Below are positions 44,738 to 53,357 of a DNA stretch of 57,995 nucleotides, piece after piece. Origin of the DNA: Fermentibacter danicus (GTDB lineage: Bacteria; Fermentibacterota; Fermentibacteria; Fermentibacterales; Fermentibacteraceae). Each line of letters opens with the position of its first letter. The stretch's first letter is position 1. The position numbers were made by a program, and so were the translations under genes. The stretch covers positions 1 to 57,995 of the forward strand of contig LKHB01000189.1 in NCBI GenBank assembly GCA_001618615.1, in the 5' to 3' direction. The notes below the pieces were generated by a model. That model searched no databases. It saw nothing but the letters and a program-made list of their open reading frames with translations, and was not told where the DNA came from.

Positions 44738-45838
44738 ATGGCCGACTCGTTGCTCCACGTTCTGTTCGCCTTCATCGGTGCTCTGGTTCTCTCGCTGTCG
44801 CTCACTCCGCTCGCGAGGCGGATCGCACTCCGGACCAACCTCGTAGACAGGCCCGGCGACCGGAAGAAACACCTGATGGCCACGCCGCTCCTGGGAGGCG
44901 TAGCCGTCTACCTCGCCTTCGCGTTTACAATCATAGCCGGCCTCCTCTTCTGGAAGGGTCTTCCGGAGGGGACGATCGCCGACACCCCGCTGGACTGGCA
45001 GTCTCTGGGCTTCATGGTGATCGGAGGCGGCTTCCTGATGGCCCTCACGGGTCTTCTGGACGACATCCTCGAACTGTCCCCGCGCACGAAGCTGATCCTC
45101 CAGTCCCTCTCCGCCGTGGCGGTGGGCGTGTACTTCGTCGTGAAGGGCGCCCAGTTGAACCTGTTCCTGTCCGGAGGGCCGCTGGCATGGCTTGCGGCTC
45201 CGATAACGATCTTCTGGCTGGTCGGCATCACCAACTCCGTCAACCTGCTGGACCATGCCGACGGTCTGGCCGCGGGGATCTCTGCCATCGCAACCGCCTT
45301 CTTCACCGTGATAAATCTCCTGGCCGGCAACGAGGCCGTCGCCTTCATCTGTGCGGCGCTGTCCGGAGCCTGCTGCGGATTCCTGCCCTACAACTTCAAT
45401 CCCGCCTCGATCTTCATGGGGGACTGCGGCAGCAACCTGCTGGGCTTCGTGCTTGGCGTCACCGCCGTCCTCGGCGTCTACACCCCCGACGGTTCCATAA
45501 GGGAGATAGCGATCTTCTCCCCCCTCCTGGTGCTCGCCGTCCCCCTGCTGGACACCATTCTGGTGCTCATCTACAGGAAGCGTCACCGTGTTCCGCTCCT
45601 CTCGGGCGACAGGAACCATCTCGCCCACAGGCTGATGCGGATCGGGCTCAGCCACAGGGAGGCCATCATCCTCCTCTATGCGATAGGGCTGCTGATGGGC
45701 TTTCTGGCCCTCCTGCTGCCCACTCTCAGGCTCTATCAGGCCATGCTCGTATTCGCTCATGCAGCGGGCTTCTCCGTCATAATCGCCCTCTTCATATCCA
45801 ACGGCGAGAAGAGGAACAGGACAGACGATGACAAGTAG
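44738..45838 (+). CDS. Undecaprenyl-phosphate N-acetylhexosamine-1-phosphate transferase (WecA/TagO-like)
   Basis: A 366-residue member of the MraY/WecA superfamily with about 11 helices. It transfers HexNAc-1-phosphate from UDP-sugar to undecaprenyl phosphate. Key loops are DRPGDRKKHLMATPLLGGVA, GLLDDILELSPRTKL (Asp pair), NLLDHADGLAAG, FMGDCGSNLLGF and the cytosolic RDRNHLAHRL-like segment GDRNHLAHRLMRIGLSH. The family match is strong; whether it primes O-antigen or another polymer is open. ATG at 44738, 3 bases after the ATPase stop, and 11-base overlap with the next gene. The window thus has two different priming enzymes, this one and the WbaP/PglC-like one. Confidence 0.92.
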   Translation: MADSLLHVLFAFIGALVLSLSLTPLARRIALRTNLVDRPGDRKKHLMATPLLGGVAVYLAFAFTIIAGLLFWKGLPEGTIADTPLDWQSLGFMVIGGGFLMALTGLLDDILELSPRTKLILQSLSAVAVGVYFVVKGAQLNLFLSGGPLAWLAAPITIFWLVGITNSVNLLDHADGLAAGISAIATAFFTVINLLAGNEAVAFICAALSGACCGFLPYNFNPASIFMGDCGSNLLGFVLGVTAVLGVYTPDGSIREIAIFSPLLVLAVPLLDTILVLIYRKRHRVPLLSGDRNHLAHRLMRIGLSHREAIILLYAIGLLMGFLALLLPTLRLYQAMLVFAHAAGFSVIIALFISNGEKRNRTDDDK

Positions 45839-48806
45839 ACCGTTCGAGAGAGCGGCGGCTCCCTGGCTCATCCTGCTGATATCCGCCCTCGTGATCTTCA
45901 CCCTGATGCCGAACAACCGGTCCAGCATCCTCGTGAAGGAGCTGGCCTACGCCCTGGGCGGAGCCGCATGCTCGCTCCTGCTGGCCTCGGCCGTCATCCG
46001 GCGGGTGCCCCTGAACCCGTCCGTGGACTGGAAGCTGGCCTCCGCGTTCGTCCTGCTTCTGGTCTGGATGGTCTTCAGGCACTTCTCGGGCGTCCCGTCG
46101 GTCAACGGTCCCAACACGATCATCAGCTTCGGCATGCTGGGCCTCGTCGCCGGTTCCGCGGGCCTGCTCCTCGACGCCCGTGGAAGGAAGACCGTACTGG
46201 CGGGCATGATGGTACTGGTCGGGTTGCTGTGCATCTACTCGCTTCTCCAGTGGATGAACCTCGTCATCTTTCCGTGGGACGTTTACCTTGGCTCAGGGGG
46301 CAGGGTCTCCGGATCGCTCGGCAACCCGAACCTCCTGGGCGGGTTCCTCTCGGCATGCATCCCGGTTGCGGCAGGCTTTCTGCTGGAGCCGGCAGCCGGC
46401 CACAGGACCCGCAGGCTGATACTTCTCGGCCTCTTCTCCCTCGCCTCGGTCCTCTGCATCGTGGCCAGCGGAACGCGGGGCAGCATCATCGGGCTGGGCG
46501 CCGGGCTCGTCTTCATGGCCGTATTCTCCTTCGTCAGGTCGCGCGGCGGGTTCCGCGGGAACCTGGTTCTGCCGCTGATCTGCATGGCCTCTCTTCTGTT
46601 GGTCGGATTCCTGATGAAGGACAGGCTCGTCGAACTGACCCGGCTCGGCGAGGGCACTGCCAGGGTCCGGCTCGTCATCTGGGAGGGCGCCGCCAGGCTC
46701 ATAGCCGCGAACCCCTTCCTCGGATACGGGCCGGGTACCTTCCAGATAATCTTCCCCGCCGTGCGCAATCCCATGTACAGCATCCTGGGAACCAGCCACA
46801 ACACCCTTCACGTCCACTGCGAGTACCTCGAAATACTCGTCGAGGTCGGCCTGATAGGGGCCATCCTCTACGCCGCCATCGCATGGAGGGTGTTCCGGTC
46901 CGCATCGAGCGACGGCGCAGGCGGCCGGCGCCGGTTCGGCATGGTGGAAGCCGGAATCCTGGGAGGGATCGTCGCCCTGCTGGCCGAAGCCTTCGTGTCG
47001 GTCAGCCTCAGGTGGCCCCCGGGGGCCTTCCTTCTCGCGATCCTGTGCGGCCTGCTCCTGTCCTGCGGCGGGGGCACGCCCAGGCCTGCGCCCGGAATCC
47101 TCGGTGCGGTCCTGATCGCGCCCGCCCTGTTCATGGCGTTCCGGGGAACGGACCATTACGTCACCGGGATAAGGTCGGGCAACTATCTCTTTCTGGGGAA
47201 GGATCTTTACCTGGACAAGATCGAGAACGAACTGGTCCTCGCCTCGAACGCGGCCATGGCCTACGCCCAGACCGGAAATGAAACCAGACGCGTCGAGGCT
47301 CTCCAGCGCTTCGAATCGGCCTGGCTGCACAGCGACAGTTCGATAGCCATATGCACGAGATGCGTGGAGATCAACCCGGAGGAACTCGGCGGCTGGTACG
47401 GACTCGGCAGCGCATGGCTCACAAGGGCCGTCCTCATCGAACCCACGAACCAGGCCCTTTCAAATCTGCTCAGGTCGGAGTCCCGCCCCGGGGTCGGGGA
47501 TCACGAACTCGCTCTCCAGGCCACGCGGCAGGCGCTGGCGGCCTACGAATCGCTGCGCGTACGGGCTCCCGACTACGCCGAACTCAACAACAACCTGGCG
47601 CTCACCTACACAAGGCTCGGCCAGCCGGACATGGCGATGCACGCGATAAGGCGCGCATACGAACTCCACGGTCACAGGAGACCCGACTACATCAGCCAGG
47701 CGCTGTCGCTGTCACCGATCGGCGGGCAGTTCGATGCACTGCACATCCTATGGCACGAGCAGATGAACAATGTCGCCCAGGGGATAAAATCGGGCGACAA
47801 GATCGAGGAACGGCTGGCGACGGCCGAATGGATTTCCGGCCTTGCGATCCTCTTCAATCCCGGCGCATCGGACAGCCTGGCGGAGGCGCTTTCCGGGATG
47901 GCGGCGGACCTGCCCGGCGGCTATTCGGATATCCTGTGCGCGGATCTCGCCGATCAGGCGGCCCTGGCTTCCATCGACGCCGGGCTTTTCCAAAGAGCCA
48001 TGGAATGCGATACGACAGGTCTCCTGGAAGCCGCGGCCCCGGGTCTCGCCTCGACCGACGCGATCCTGCCCGGCCACCTGTCCGCGAGGGCCGTGACTCT
48101 CGGGCTGAGGGGGGATCTGCAGGGATACGAACAGATACTCCAGCTTGCCGACCAGATCAGGTACTGCGGATTCGAATGGGCGTCGTCCTGGCCCTCGAAC
48201 GGAGGGATTCCGGCGCCGATGATCGAGGCACTGCCGCGCACCGGCCCTCCCGCTTCATGGAGGGGAGTGTTCCTCAGGATGGTTCTCCACCTCCTGAACG
48301 TGGATTCCTTCATGGTGAACAGGGTCTTCATCTCGAGGACGGACTTCAGCGAGTCCGTCCCTGCCGAAGTGCTGGACGGGCTGGTCAGGGTCTGGCGCGG
48401 GGTCGGAGGTCTCCGATCCTCGTCGGACCAGGATCCGTCCAGGGCCGAGCCCTGGATTCCCGGTTCGGTCATGGCCGGGGCGGCTGCGCTGGCCGGTCTC
48501 CCGGACACCTCGGGCTCAGGCATGCTCGAGACCGGGATCGCCTTCCACCTGCTCTCGATAGGCTCGACCTGGTGGGGCACCACTCAGCCGACCGTCCTTC
48601 AGCGGGATTACATGATACAAAGGCTGGACGCGCTGCGCGACTCCCTCGACTCCGTGCTGGGCGCCGAGGAGGCCAGGTATTCCGTGAACCGGCTCCTGCG
48701 GGAGATCGAGCCGATTCTGAACACACCGTTCAGGGGGGTTCCGAATCCGTTCATGGATGTGCTGGAGGACAAACTGATCGAGGGAACCACTCTGTCGGTA
48801 CTCTGA
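45828..48806 (+). CDS. O-antigen polymerase/ligase (Wzy/WaaL superfamily) with TPR-rich C-terminus
   Basis: A 992-residue protein. The N-terminal 430 residues have about 11-12 helices and a Wzy_C-type region (ASGTRGSIIGLGAG, then GYGPGTFQIIFPA and SHNTLHVHCEYLEILVEVG, with the conserved periplasmic His/Glu cluster). The rest is an extracytoplasmic helical domain with tetratricopeptide-like repeats (ELGGWYGLGSAWLTRAVLI, APDYAELNNNLALTYTRLGQ, DMAMHAIRRAYELHG). Likely links the exported glycan to lipid A-core or a protein, or polymerises it. Last gene of the long operon; the start overlaps the previous stop by 11 bases. Length is unusual; most WaaL proteins are 400-450 residues. Confidence 0.85.
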   Translation: MTSRPFERAAAPWLILLISALVIFTLMPNNRSSILVKELAYALGGAACSLLLASAVIRRVPLNPSVDWKLASAFVLLLVWMVFRHFSGVPSVNGPNTIISFGMLGLVAGSAGLLLDARGRKTVLAGMMVLVGLLCIYSLLQWMNLVIFPWDVYLGSGGRVSGSLGNPNLLGGFLSACIPVAAGFLLEPAAGHRTRRLILLGLFSLASVLCIVASGTRGSIIGLGAGLVFMAVFSFVRSRGGFRGNLVLPLICMASLLLVGFLMKDRLVELTRLGEGTARVRLVIWEGAARLIAANPFLGYGPGTFQIIFPAVRNPMYSILGTSHNTLHVHCEYLEILVEVGLIGAILYAAIAWRVFRSASSDGAGGRRRFGMVEAGILGGIVALLAEAFVSVSLRWPPGAFLLAILCGLLLSCGGGTPRPAPGILGAVLIAPALFMAFRGTDHYVTGIRSGNYLFLGKDLYLDKIENELVLASNAAMAYAQTGNETRRVEALQRFESAWLHSDSSIAICTRCVEINPEELGGWYGLGSAWLTRAVLIEPTNQALSNLLRSESRPGVGDHELALQATRQALAAYESLRVRAPDYAELNNNLALTYTRLGQPDMAMHAIRRAYELHGHRRPDYISQALSLSPIGGQFDALHILWHEQMNNVAQGIKSGDKIEERLATAEWISGLAILFNPGASDSLAEALSGMAADLPGGYSDILCADLADQAALASIDAGLFQRAMECDTTGLLEAAAPGLASTDAILPGHLSARAVTLGLRGDLQGYEQILQLADQIRYCGFEWASSWPSNGGIPAPMIEALPRTGPPASWRGVFLRMVLHLLNVDSFMVNRVFISRTDFSESVPAEVLDGLVRVWRGVGGLRSSSDQDPSRAEPWIPGSVMAGAAALAGLPDTSGSGMLETGIAFHLLSIGSTWWGTTQPTVLQRDYMIQRLDALRDSLDSVLGAEEARYSVNRLLREIEPILNTPFRGVPNPFMDVLEDKLIEGTTLSVL

Positions 48807-48840
48807 GCCACCTGGAGCCGGTCGTGGAACGGGGGCCGCG

Positions 48841-48872
48841 GGGGCTGCGCCGCGCCCCGGCGGCGATGCCGC
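48841..48872 (+). other. GC-rich hairpin pair at operon boundary
   Basis: Two short stems (GGGGC 48841-48845 with GCCCC 48854-48858; GCGGC 48860-48864 with GCCGC 48868-48872) lie between the end of the polysaccharide operon and the next promoter. No U-tract follows, so intrinsic termination is uncertain. Confidence 0.3.
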
Positions 48873-48877
48873 GACAC

Positions 48878-48906
48878 TTGTCAGGAATGGCCTTTCCGGC
48901 TAGATT
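48878..48906 (+). promoter_or_regulatory. Promoter of the rimP-nusA-infB operon
   Basis: TTGTCA (48878-48883), exactly 17 bases, then TAGATT (48901-48906) followed by an AT-rich start region, inside an otherwise GC-rich stretch. Transcription would begin near 48913 and leave a leader of about 70 bases before rimP, which may be regulated, although no known riboswitch is recognised there. Confidence 0.7.
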
Positions 48907-48983
48907 TAAACGCTAAAAGCTCCTGCACGAGTACGAGCCGCGCGGGCGGGTGTACCTGCCAACGGGGCGTTTTGTGCTTAGTC

Positions 48984-49451
48984 ATGAAGGTCGAGGCCGG
49001 ATTGGATGCAACCCTGCTGCGTGAATCCGTCGAGGCTCTGGCGGACGACATGGGGCTTCTGCTCGTCGATCTGGGCTGGTTCCAGTCCGGCAGGAGGGGA
49101 ACGCTCAGGGTTCTCGTGGACAGGCCCGGCAGGGTGACCATCGGCGAGTGTGCGAAGCTGTCGCGAGCCATCGAGGACATGATGGACAGGGATATGCTCG
49201 AGCCGGGATCGTTCGTGCTCGAGGTCGGTTCTCCGGGAGTCGGGCGGAGGCTCGAATCCGAGAACGACTGGAAGAGGTGCGTCGGAAGGACGGTCAGGGT
49301 GGAGACCGAAGGCGATTCCTTCGAGGACGAGATCATCTCCTACGAGGGCGGATGCCTGGTCTTCGCGGGCGGCAGGATCGTGCCGTCCTTCCTGGTCACG
49401 AGGGCGGTCGAGGTCCTCGAAACGGGTGGAAACAGGGGCAGGAAGGCCTGA
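48984..49451 (+). CDS. rimP: Ribosome maturation factor RimP
   Basis: A 155-residue protein needed for 30S subunit maturation. The N-terminal domain has LVDLGWFQSGRRGTLRVLVD and the second half the SPGVGRRLESENDW motif (normally SPG.dRpL) and an Sm-like C-terminal domain. ATG 48984 (MKVEAGLDATLLRESVEAL) is chosen; a TTG at 48972 is in frame but both lack a good Shine-Dalgarno sequence. First gene of the classic nusA operon, 43 bases before nusA. Confidence 0.92.
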   Translation: MKVEAGLDATLLRESVEALADDMGLLLVDLGWFQSGRRGTLRVLVDRPGRVTIGECAKLSRAIEDMMDRDMLEPGSFVLEVGSPGVGRRLESENDWKRCVGRTVRVETEGDSFEDEIISYEGGCLVFAGGRIVPSFLVTRAVEVLETGGNRGRKA

Positions 49452-49494
49452 CGGGCGCAGACGGTCGGAACCCCTTGCGGACAGGGAGAACGAA

Positions 49495-50868
49495 GTGTCC
49501 AATTACGACAGGATAGACGCTCTAGCCAGGCTGGTTCGGGAGAAGGGCGTAAACAAGGAGGTCCTCGTCAGGAGCCTATATCAGGCTCTCATCAAGGCGA
49601 CCGAGCTCGAGTACGGCACCGCGCAGGACATCCGCATCACCTGGGACCACCAGCAGGGCGACGTGAAGCTCGAGGCCATGATGGAGGTGGTCGAGGAGGT
49701 CGCGGAGGGTTCCGAGCACCTTCAGATCGCCCGCAAGAAGGCTAAGAAGATAAAGGCCGACGCCGAGAAGGGCGAAAAGATCCCCGTACCTGTCGACATC
49801 TCCGACTTCCAGCGCTCCTCCGTCAACGTCTTCCGCCAGGAGTTCCTGTCCCTCGTCCGCATGGCGGAGCGCGAGCAGGTCATGCACGAGTACGAGGACA
49901 AGATTGGTCACATCATCCCGAGGTGCAGGGTCCAGCAGGTCTACAGGAACAGGGTGCTCGTGCAGGTCGCCGGCCGCATCGAGGCCGTCGTGCCCGCCGA
50001 GGAAAGAGCCAGAGGAGAGCGCTACGACCAGAACGACCCGATACTGCCCGTTCTCATCAGGGTCGAGAAGCCCGAATCCATGGAGCCCCAGCTCGTTCTG
50101 TCCCGCGCAACCCCCATGCTCGTGAAGCGCCTCTTCGAGCGGGAAGCCCCCGAGATCGAGGAGGGCGTGGTCGAGGTTCGCGCCATTGCCCGCGAGCCGG
50201 GCGTGAGGACCAAGCTCGCGGTCGCGAGCAACGATCACAGGGTGGACGCCGTAGGAACCTTCGTCGGCGTGAAGGGCAGCCGCGTGCAGGCCGTGATGAG
50301 GGAGCTCAACGGCGAGAGGATAGACATCATCCCCTGGACGATGGACCGCAGGGTTCTCGCCACCCACGCCCTGCTTCCCGCCACCGTGCTGAACGTCGAC
50401 CAGACCCGCTATACCGACCCGGTAACGGGAGAGGAACGGATTCGGATGGTCGCCATCGTGCCGGACGATCATCTCTCTCTCGCCATAGGCAAGAACGGCC
50501 ATAACGTCCGGCTCGCCGGCGAGCTGGTGGGATCGCGCATAGACATCGAGACCCAGTCTCTGTGGGAAGAGCAGAAGCGCTGGGAGGAGATGCTCAGGGT
50601 GGATGCCTCCGAGATCCAGGGCATAAGCGACAAATTGATCGAGCGCCTCAGGGTCTCCGGCTACGATTCGGCCAACTCGATAGCCGAGGCAACCATGGAC
50701 GAGCTTCTGAAGGTTCACGGAATAGGACCCGTAAAGGCGGAGCAGATCCACCAGGAGGCGAAACGACTGGTGGAGAAGCGGGCCTTGGAGGTCGAGGCGC
50801 TGAAGATGGAGCAGGATGCCGGCAGTGCCGGTTCAGACGGCGCCGGACAGGGCGGTGGAGATGACTGA
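49495..50868 (+). CDS. nusA: Transcription elongation/termination factor NusA
   Basis: A 457-residue factor that binds RNA polymerase and nascent RNA to control pausing, termination and antitermination. Domain order is the N-terminal polymerase-binding domain (ALARLVREKGVNKEVLVRSL), S1 (RNRVLVQVAGRIEAVVPAEE), KH1 and KH2 (FVGVKGSRVQAVMRELNGER; LAIGKNGHNVRLAGEL), then a helix-hairpin-helix repeat (DELLKVHGIGPVKAEQI). GTG 49495 with AGGGAG upstream; an in-frame ATG at 49426 lies inside rimP and is disfavoured. Its stop overlaps the infB start by 8 bases. Confidence 0.97.
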   Translation: MSNYDRIDALARLVREKGVNKEVLVRSLYQALIKATELEYGTAQDIRITWDHQQGDVKLEAMMEVVEEVAEGSEHLQIARKKAKKIKADAEKGEKIPVPVDISDFQRSSVNVFRQEFLSLVRMAEREQVMHEYEDKIGHIIPRCRVQQVYRNRVLVQVAGRIEAVVPAEERARGERYDQNDPILPVLIRVEKPESMEPQLVLSRATPMLVKRLFEREAPEIEEGVVEVRAIAREPGVRTKLAVASNDHRVDAVGTFVGVKGSRVQAVMRELNGERIDIIPWTMDRRVLATHALLPATVLNVDQTRYTDPVTGEERIRMVAIVPDDHLSLAIGKNGHNVRLAGELVGSRIDIETQSLWEEQKRWEEMLRVDASEIQGISDKLIERLRVSGYDSANSIAEATMDELLKVHGIGPVKAEQIHQEAKRLVEKRALEVEALKMEQDAGSAGSDGAGQGGGDD

Positions 50869-52999
50869 ACAGCAGGCTGAGAAGAAACAGCGTGTCTATG
50901 AACTGGCGAGGGAGCTGAACATATCGAGCGAGGCTCTGATAAAGGTTCTCACAGACATGAACGTCGCCGTGAAGAGCCACATGAGCACGCTCACCGAAGA
51001 TCAGCGGAAGGGCGTAGTCGCCAGATTCGAGAAGGAGAAGCAGGAGGCCAGGGACAGGGCCACCACGAAGTCCAGGAAGCGCAAGAAGCGTCGCAAGAAG
51101 GCCGTAGTCTCCGCCGAAGCCGTCAAGGCCGTGCGCGATACCGTCGCACAACTGGGCTCCAATGTCGCCAGAAGCCAGAAGAAGCGCAGAAGGCGCTACC
51201 GCGAGGAGAAGCAGGAGCGCCACGAGAAGCTGTCCTTGACCGACGAGGACGAGATCCTGAAGGTCACCGAGTTCACCTCGCCCTCCGAACTCGCCGAACT
51301 GATGGACATCCCCCTCAACGAAGTCATCGCCAAGTGCCTCGAACTCGGCCTCATGACCACCGCCAACCAGCGGCTCGACGCCGATACCCTGGCGCTCGTC
51401 GCAGCCGAGTTCGGACGCCAGATCGAGACCGTGTCCGAGTACGGCGCCGAGACGATCGAGCAGAGAAGGGTCGGGAAGAGCCATCGCGAGGTACAGAGAG
51501 CGCCGGTCGTCACGATCATGGGTCATGTCGACCACGGAAAGACCGCCCTGCTGGACCGGATCCGCTCGACAAACGTCATTTCCACCGAGGCCGGCGGCAT
51601 CACTCAGCACATAGGAGCCTATGTCGCCTCGGTCCCGGGCGGGCGCAACGTCACGTTCATCGACACTCCCGGCCACGCCGCATTCACGGCCATGAGGAAC
51701 AGGGGCGCTCAGGTCACGGACATCGTCGTGCTCGTGGTCGCGAGCGACAGCAGGGTCATGCCTCAGACCGAGGAGGCGATCGACCACGCCAGGGCCGCCG
51801 GCGTACCGATAGTCGTCGCCATCACCAAGATGGACCTGTCCACCGCCAATCCGGACTTCATCAAGCAGGATCTCGCGAGTCACAAGGTTCTGGTCGAGGA
51901 ATGGAGCGGAGACGTCCAGTGCGCCGAGGTGAGCGCCATCACCGGCGCCGGCGTGGAGGATCTTCTGGACAAGATTCTGGTGCAGGCCGACATGCTCGAT
52001 CTCAAGGCCTACCCCGACAGGCCCGCGAGGGCGACCGTCCTCGAGGGCAGGGTGGACCCGTATCGCGGCACGGTGGTCAGCATCCTCGTCCAGGACGGGA
52101 CCATCAAGACGGGCGATTCGTTCATCGCGGGCCAGTGTACAGGCAGGGTCAGGGCGCTGTACGATCAGAACAACAAGCAGGTCGACGAGGCGGGCCCCAG
52201 CGTCCCCATCCAGTTGATCGGCTGTTCCAGCGTTCCAGAGGCCGGAGACTCCGTCACCGTCGTCGAATCCGAACAGGAAGCCAGGGAGATCGGGCTCCGG
52301 CGCCATCTGGTCGAGCGCGAGCGCGAACTCCAGGCGCATCGCAAGGTCACCCTCGAGGACTTCTTCAAGGCCGCCGCCGAAGGCGACAGCACGCTTCGCC
52401 TGATAGTGAAGGCGGACGTACAGGGCTCAGCGGAGGCCATAGTCGACTCCCTCACGAGCATGAACACGGAGGAGGTCTCGGTCGACGTCATAAGAAGCGG
52501 TGCCGGCGGCATAACCGAGAGCGACGTGATGCTGGCGGCAGCCTCCGGCGCAGTGATCATCGGCTTCCGCGTGCGGCCCGACTCCAGGGCCCGCGACAAG
52601 GCTGCGTCGACCAGCGTGGACATCCAGTGCTTCAACATCATCTATGACGTCGAGGATACCGTGAAGAAGGCCCTCTCCGGCCTTCTCAAGCCCGAGCAGC
52701 GCGAGGAGTTCCTCGGTTCCGCGGAAATCCGCCAGATCTTCCGTGTCCCCAAGATCGGCACGATCGCAGGCTGCTACGTCATGGGCGGTACTGTGAAGCG
52801 TAACTCCAAGTTCCGCCTGGTGAGGAACGGCGTGGTCGTCTGGGAGGGCCAGCTCTCCTCCCTGAAGCACTTCAAGGAAGACCGCAGGGAAGTGGCGGCC
52901 GGCTACGAATGCGGGATCGGGCTGGAGGGCTACAGCGATCTGAAGCCCGGAGACACGATCGAATGCTACGAGATCGTGGAGGTCTCGAGGGCGCTTTAG
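50861..52999 (+). CDS. infB: Translation initiation factor IF-2
   Basis: A 712-residue GTPase that delivers initiator fMet-tRNA to the 30S subunit. Two IF2_N modules are visible (VYELARELNISSEALIKVLT near residue 9 and ELAELMDIPLNEVIAKCLEL near 145) separated by a Lys/Arg-rich linker. The G domain starts near residue 215 (IMGHVDHGKT, DTPGHAAF, TKMD), followed by domains II, III and the C-terminal fMet-tRNA-binding domain. The N-terminal extension is short compared with that of E. coli IF2. ATG 50861 overlaps the nusA stop. Confidence 0.98.
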   Translation: MTEQQAEKKQRVYELARELNISSEALIKVLTDMNVAVKSHMSTLTEDQRKGVVARFEKEKQEARDRATTKSRKRKKRRKKAVVSAEAVKAVRDTVAQLGSNVARSQKKRRRRYREEKQERHEKLSLTDEDEILKVTEFTSPSELAELMDIPLNEVIAKCLELGLMTTANQRLDADTLALVAAEFGRQIETVSEYGAETIEQRRVGKSHREVQRAPVVTIMGHVDHGKTALLDRIRSTNVISTEAGGITQHIGAYVASVPGGRNVTFIDTPGHAAFTAMRNRGAQVTDIVVLVVASDSRVMPQTEEAIDHARAAGVPIVVAITKMDLSTANPDFIKQDLASHKVLVEEWSGDVQCAEVSAITGAGVEDLLDKILVQADMLDLKAYPDRPARATVLEGRVDPYRGTVVSILVQDGTIKTGDSFIAGQCTGRVRALYDQNNKQVDEAGPSVPIQLIGCSSVPEAGDSVTVVESEQEAREIGLRRHLVERERELQAHRKVTLEDFFKAAAEGDSTLRLIVKADVQGSAEAIVDSLTSMNTEEVSVDVIRSGAGGITESDVMLAAASGAVIIGFRVRPDSRARDKAASTSVDIQCFNIIYDVEDTVKKALSGLLKPEQREEFLGSAEIRQIFRVPKIGTIAGCYVMGGTVKRNSKFRLVRNGVVVWEGQLSSLKHFKEDRREVAAGYECGIGLEGYSDLKPGDTIECYEIVEVSRAL

Positions 53000-53006
53000 C
53001 CGGGCC

Positions 53007-53357
53007 ATGAAGGAGAGAAGGTTCCAGAGGCTGATCGAGACGGTCCGTGCAGAGGTGGAGGACATCCTCCGCACCGGTATAGCGGACCCGCGGCTGGGAT
53101 TCATAACGATCACCAGGGTGAAGCTCTCGCCCGACGCTACGCACGCATTCATTTTCTATTCGACTCTCGGCACGGATGACGAGCGCCGCCAGTCGCAGGA
53201 GGCGGTCGAGTCGGCGAAGGGGTACGCCCGCAGGCTCCTGGCGGAGCGGATGAGCCTCAGAACGGTCCCTGAGCTCCACTTCATCCATGACACCTCGATC
53301 GAGGAGGGTGAGGAGGTTCTCAGGATCATGAGAAACCTGGGGCGGAATGACGGATGA
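53007..53357 (+). CDS. rbfA: 30S ribosome-binding factor RbfA
   Basis: A 116-residue KH-fold factor for 16S rRNA 5'-end maturation and cold adaptation. The family pattern is clear: ADPRLGFITITRVKLSPDAT, then the AFIFYSTLG strand, and RTVPELHFIHDTSIEEGEE near the end. It lies 7 bases after infB and overlaps truB by 4 bases, the conserved order of this operon. Confidence 0.95.
   Translation: MKERRFQRLIETVRAEVEDILRTGIADPRLGFITITRVKLSPDATHAFIFYSTLGTDDERRQSQEAVESAKGYARRLLAERMSLRTVPELHFIHDTSIEEGEEVLRIMRNLGRNDG

Noticed and set aside
48807..48983. A tRNA, small RNA gene or riboswitch before rimP
   Set aside because: No cloverleaf, T-loop or known riboswitch core was seen. The region has GC-rich hairpins, a promoter and a plain leader.
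49426..49494. Earlier in-frame ATG for nusA
   Set aside because: It lies inside rimP and adds residues unlike NusA; GTG 49495 has a ribosome binding site and the family start.
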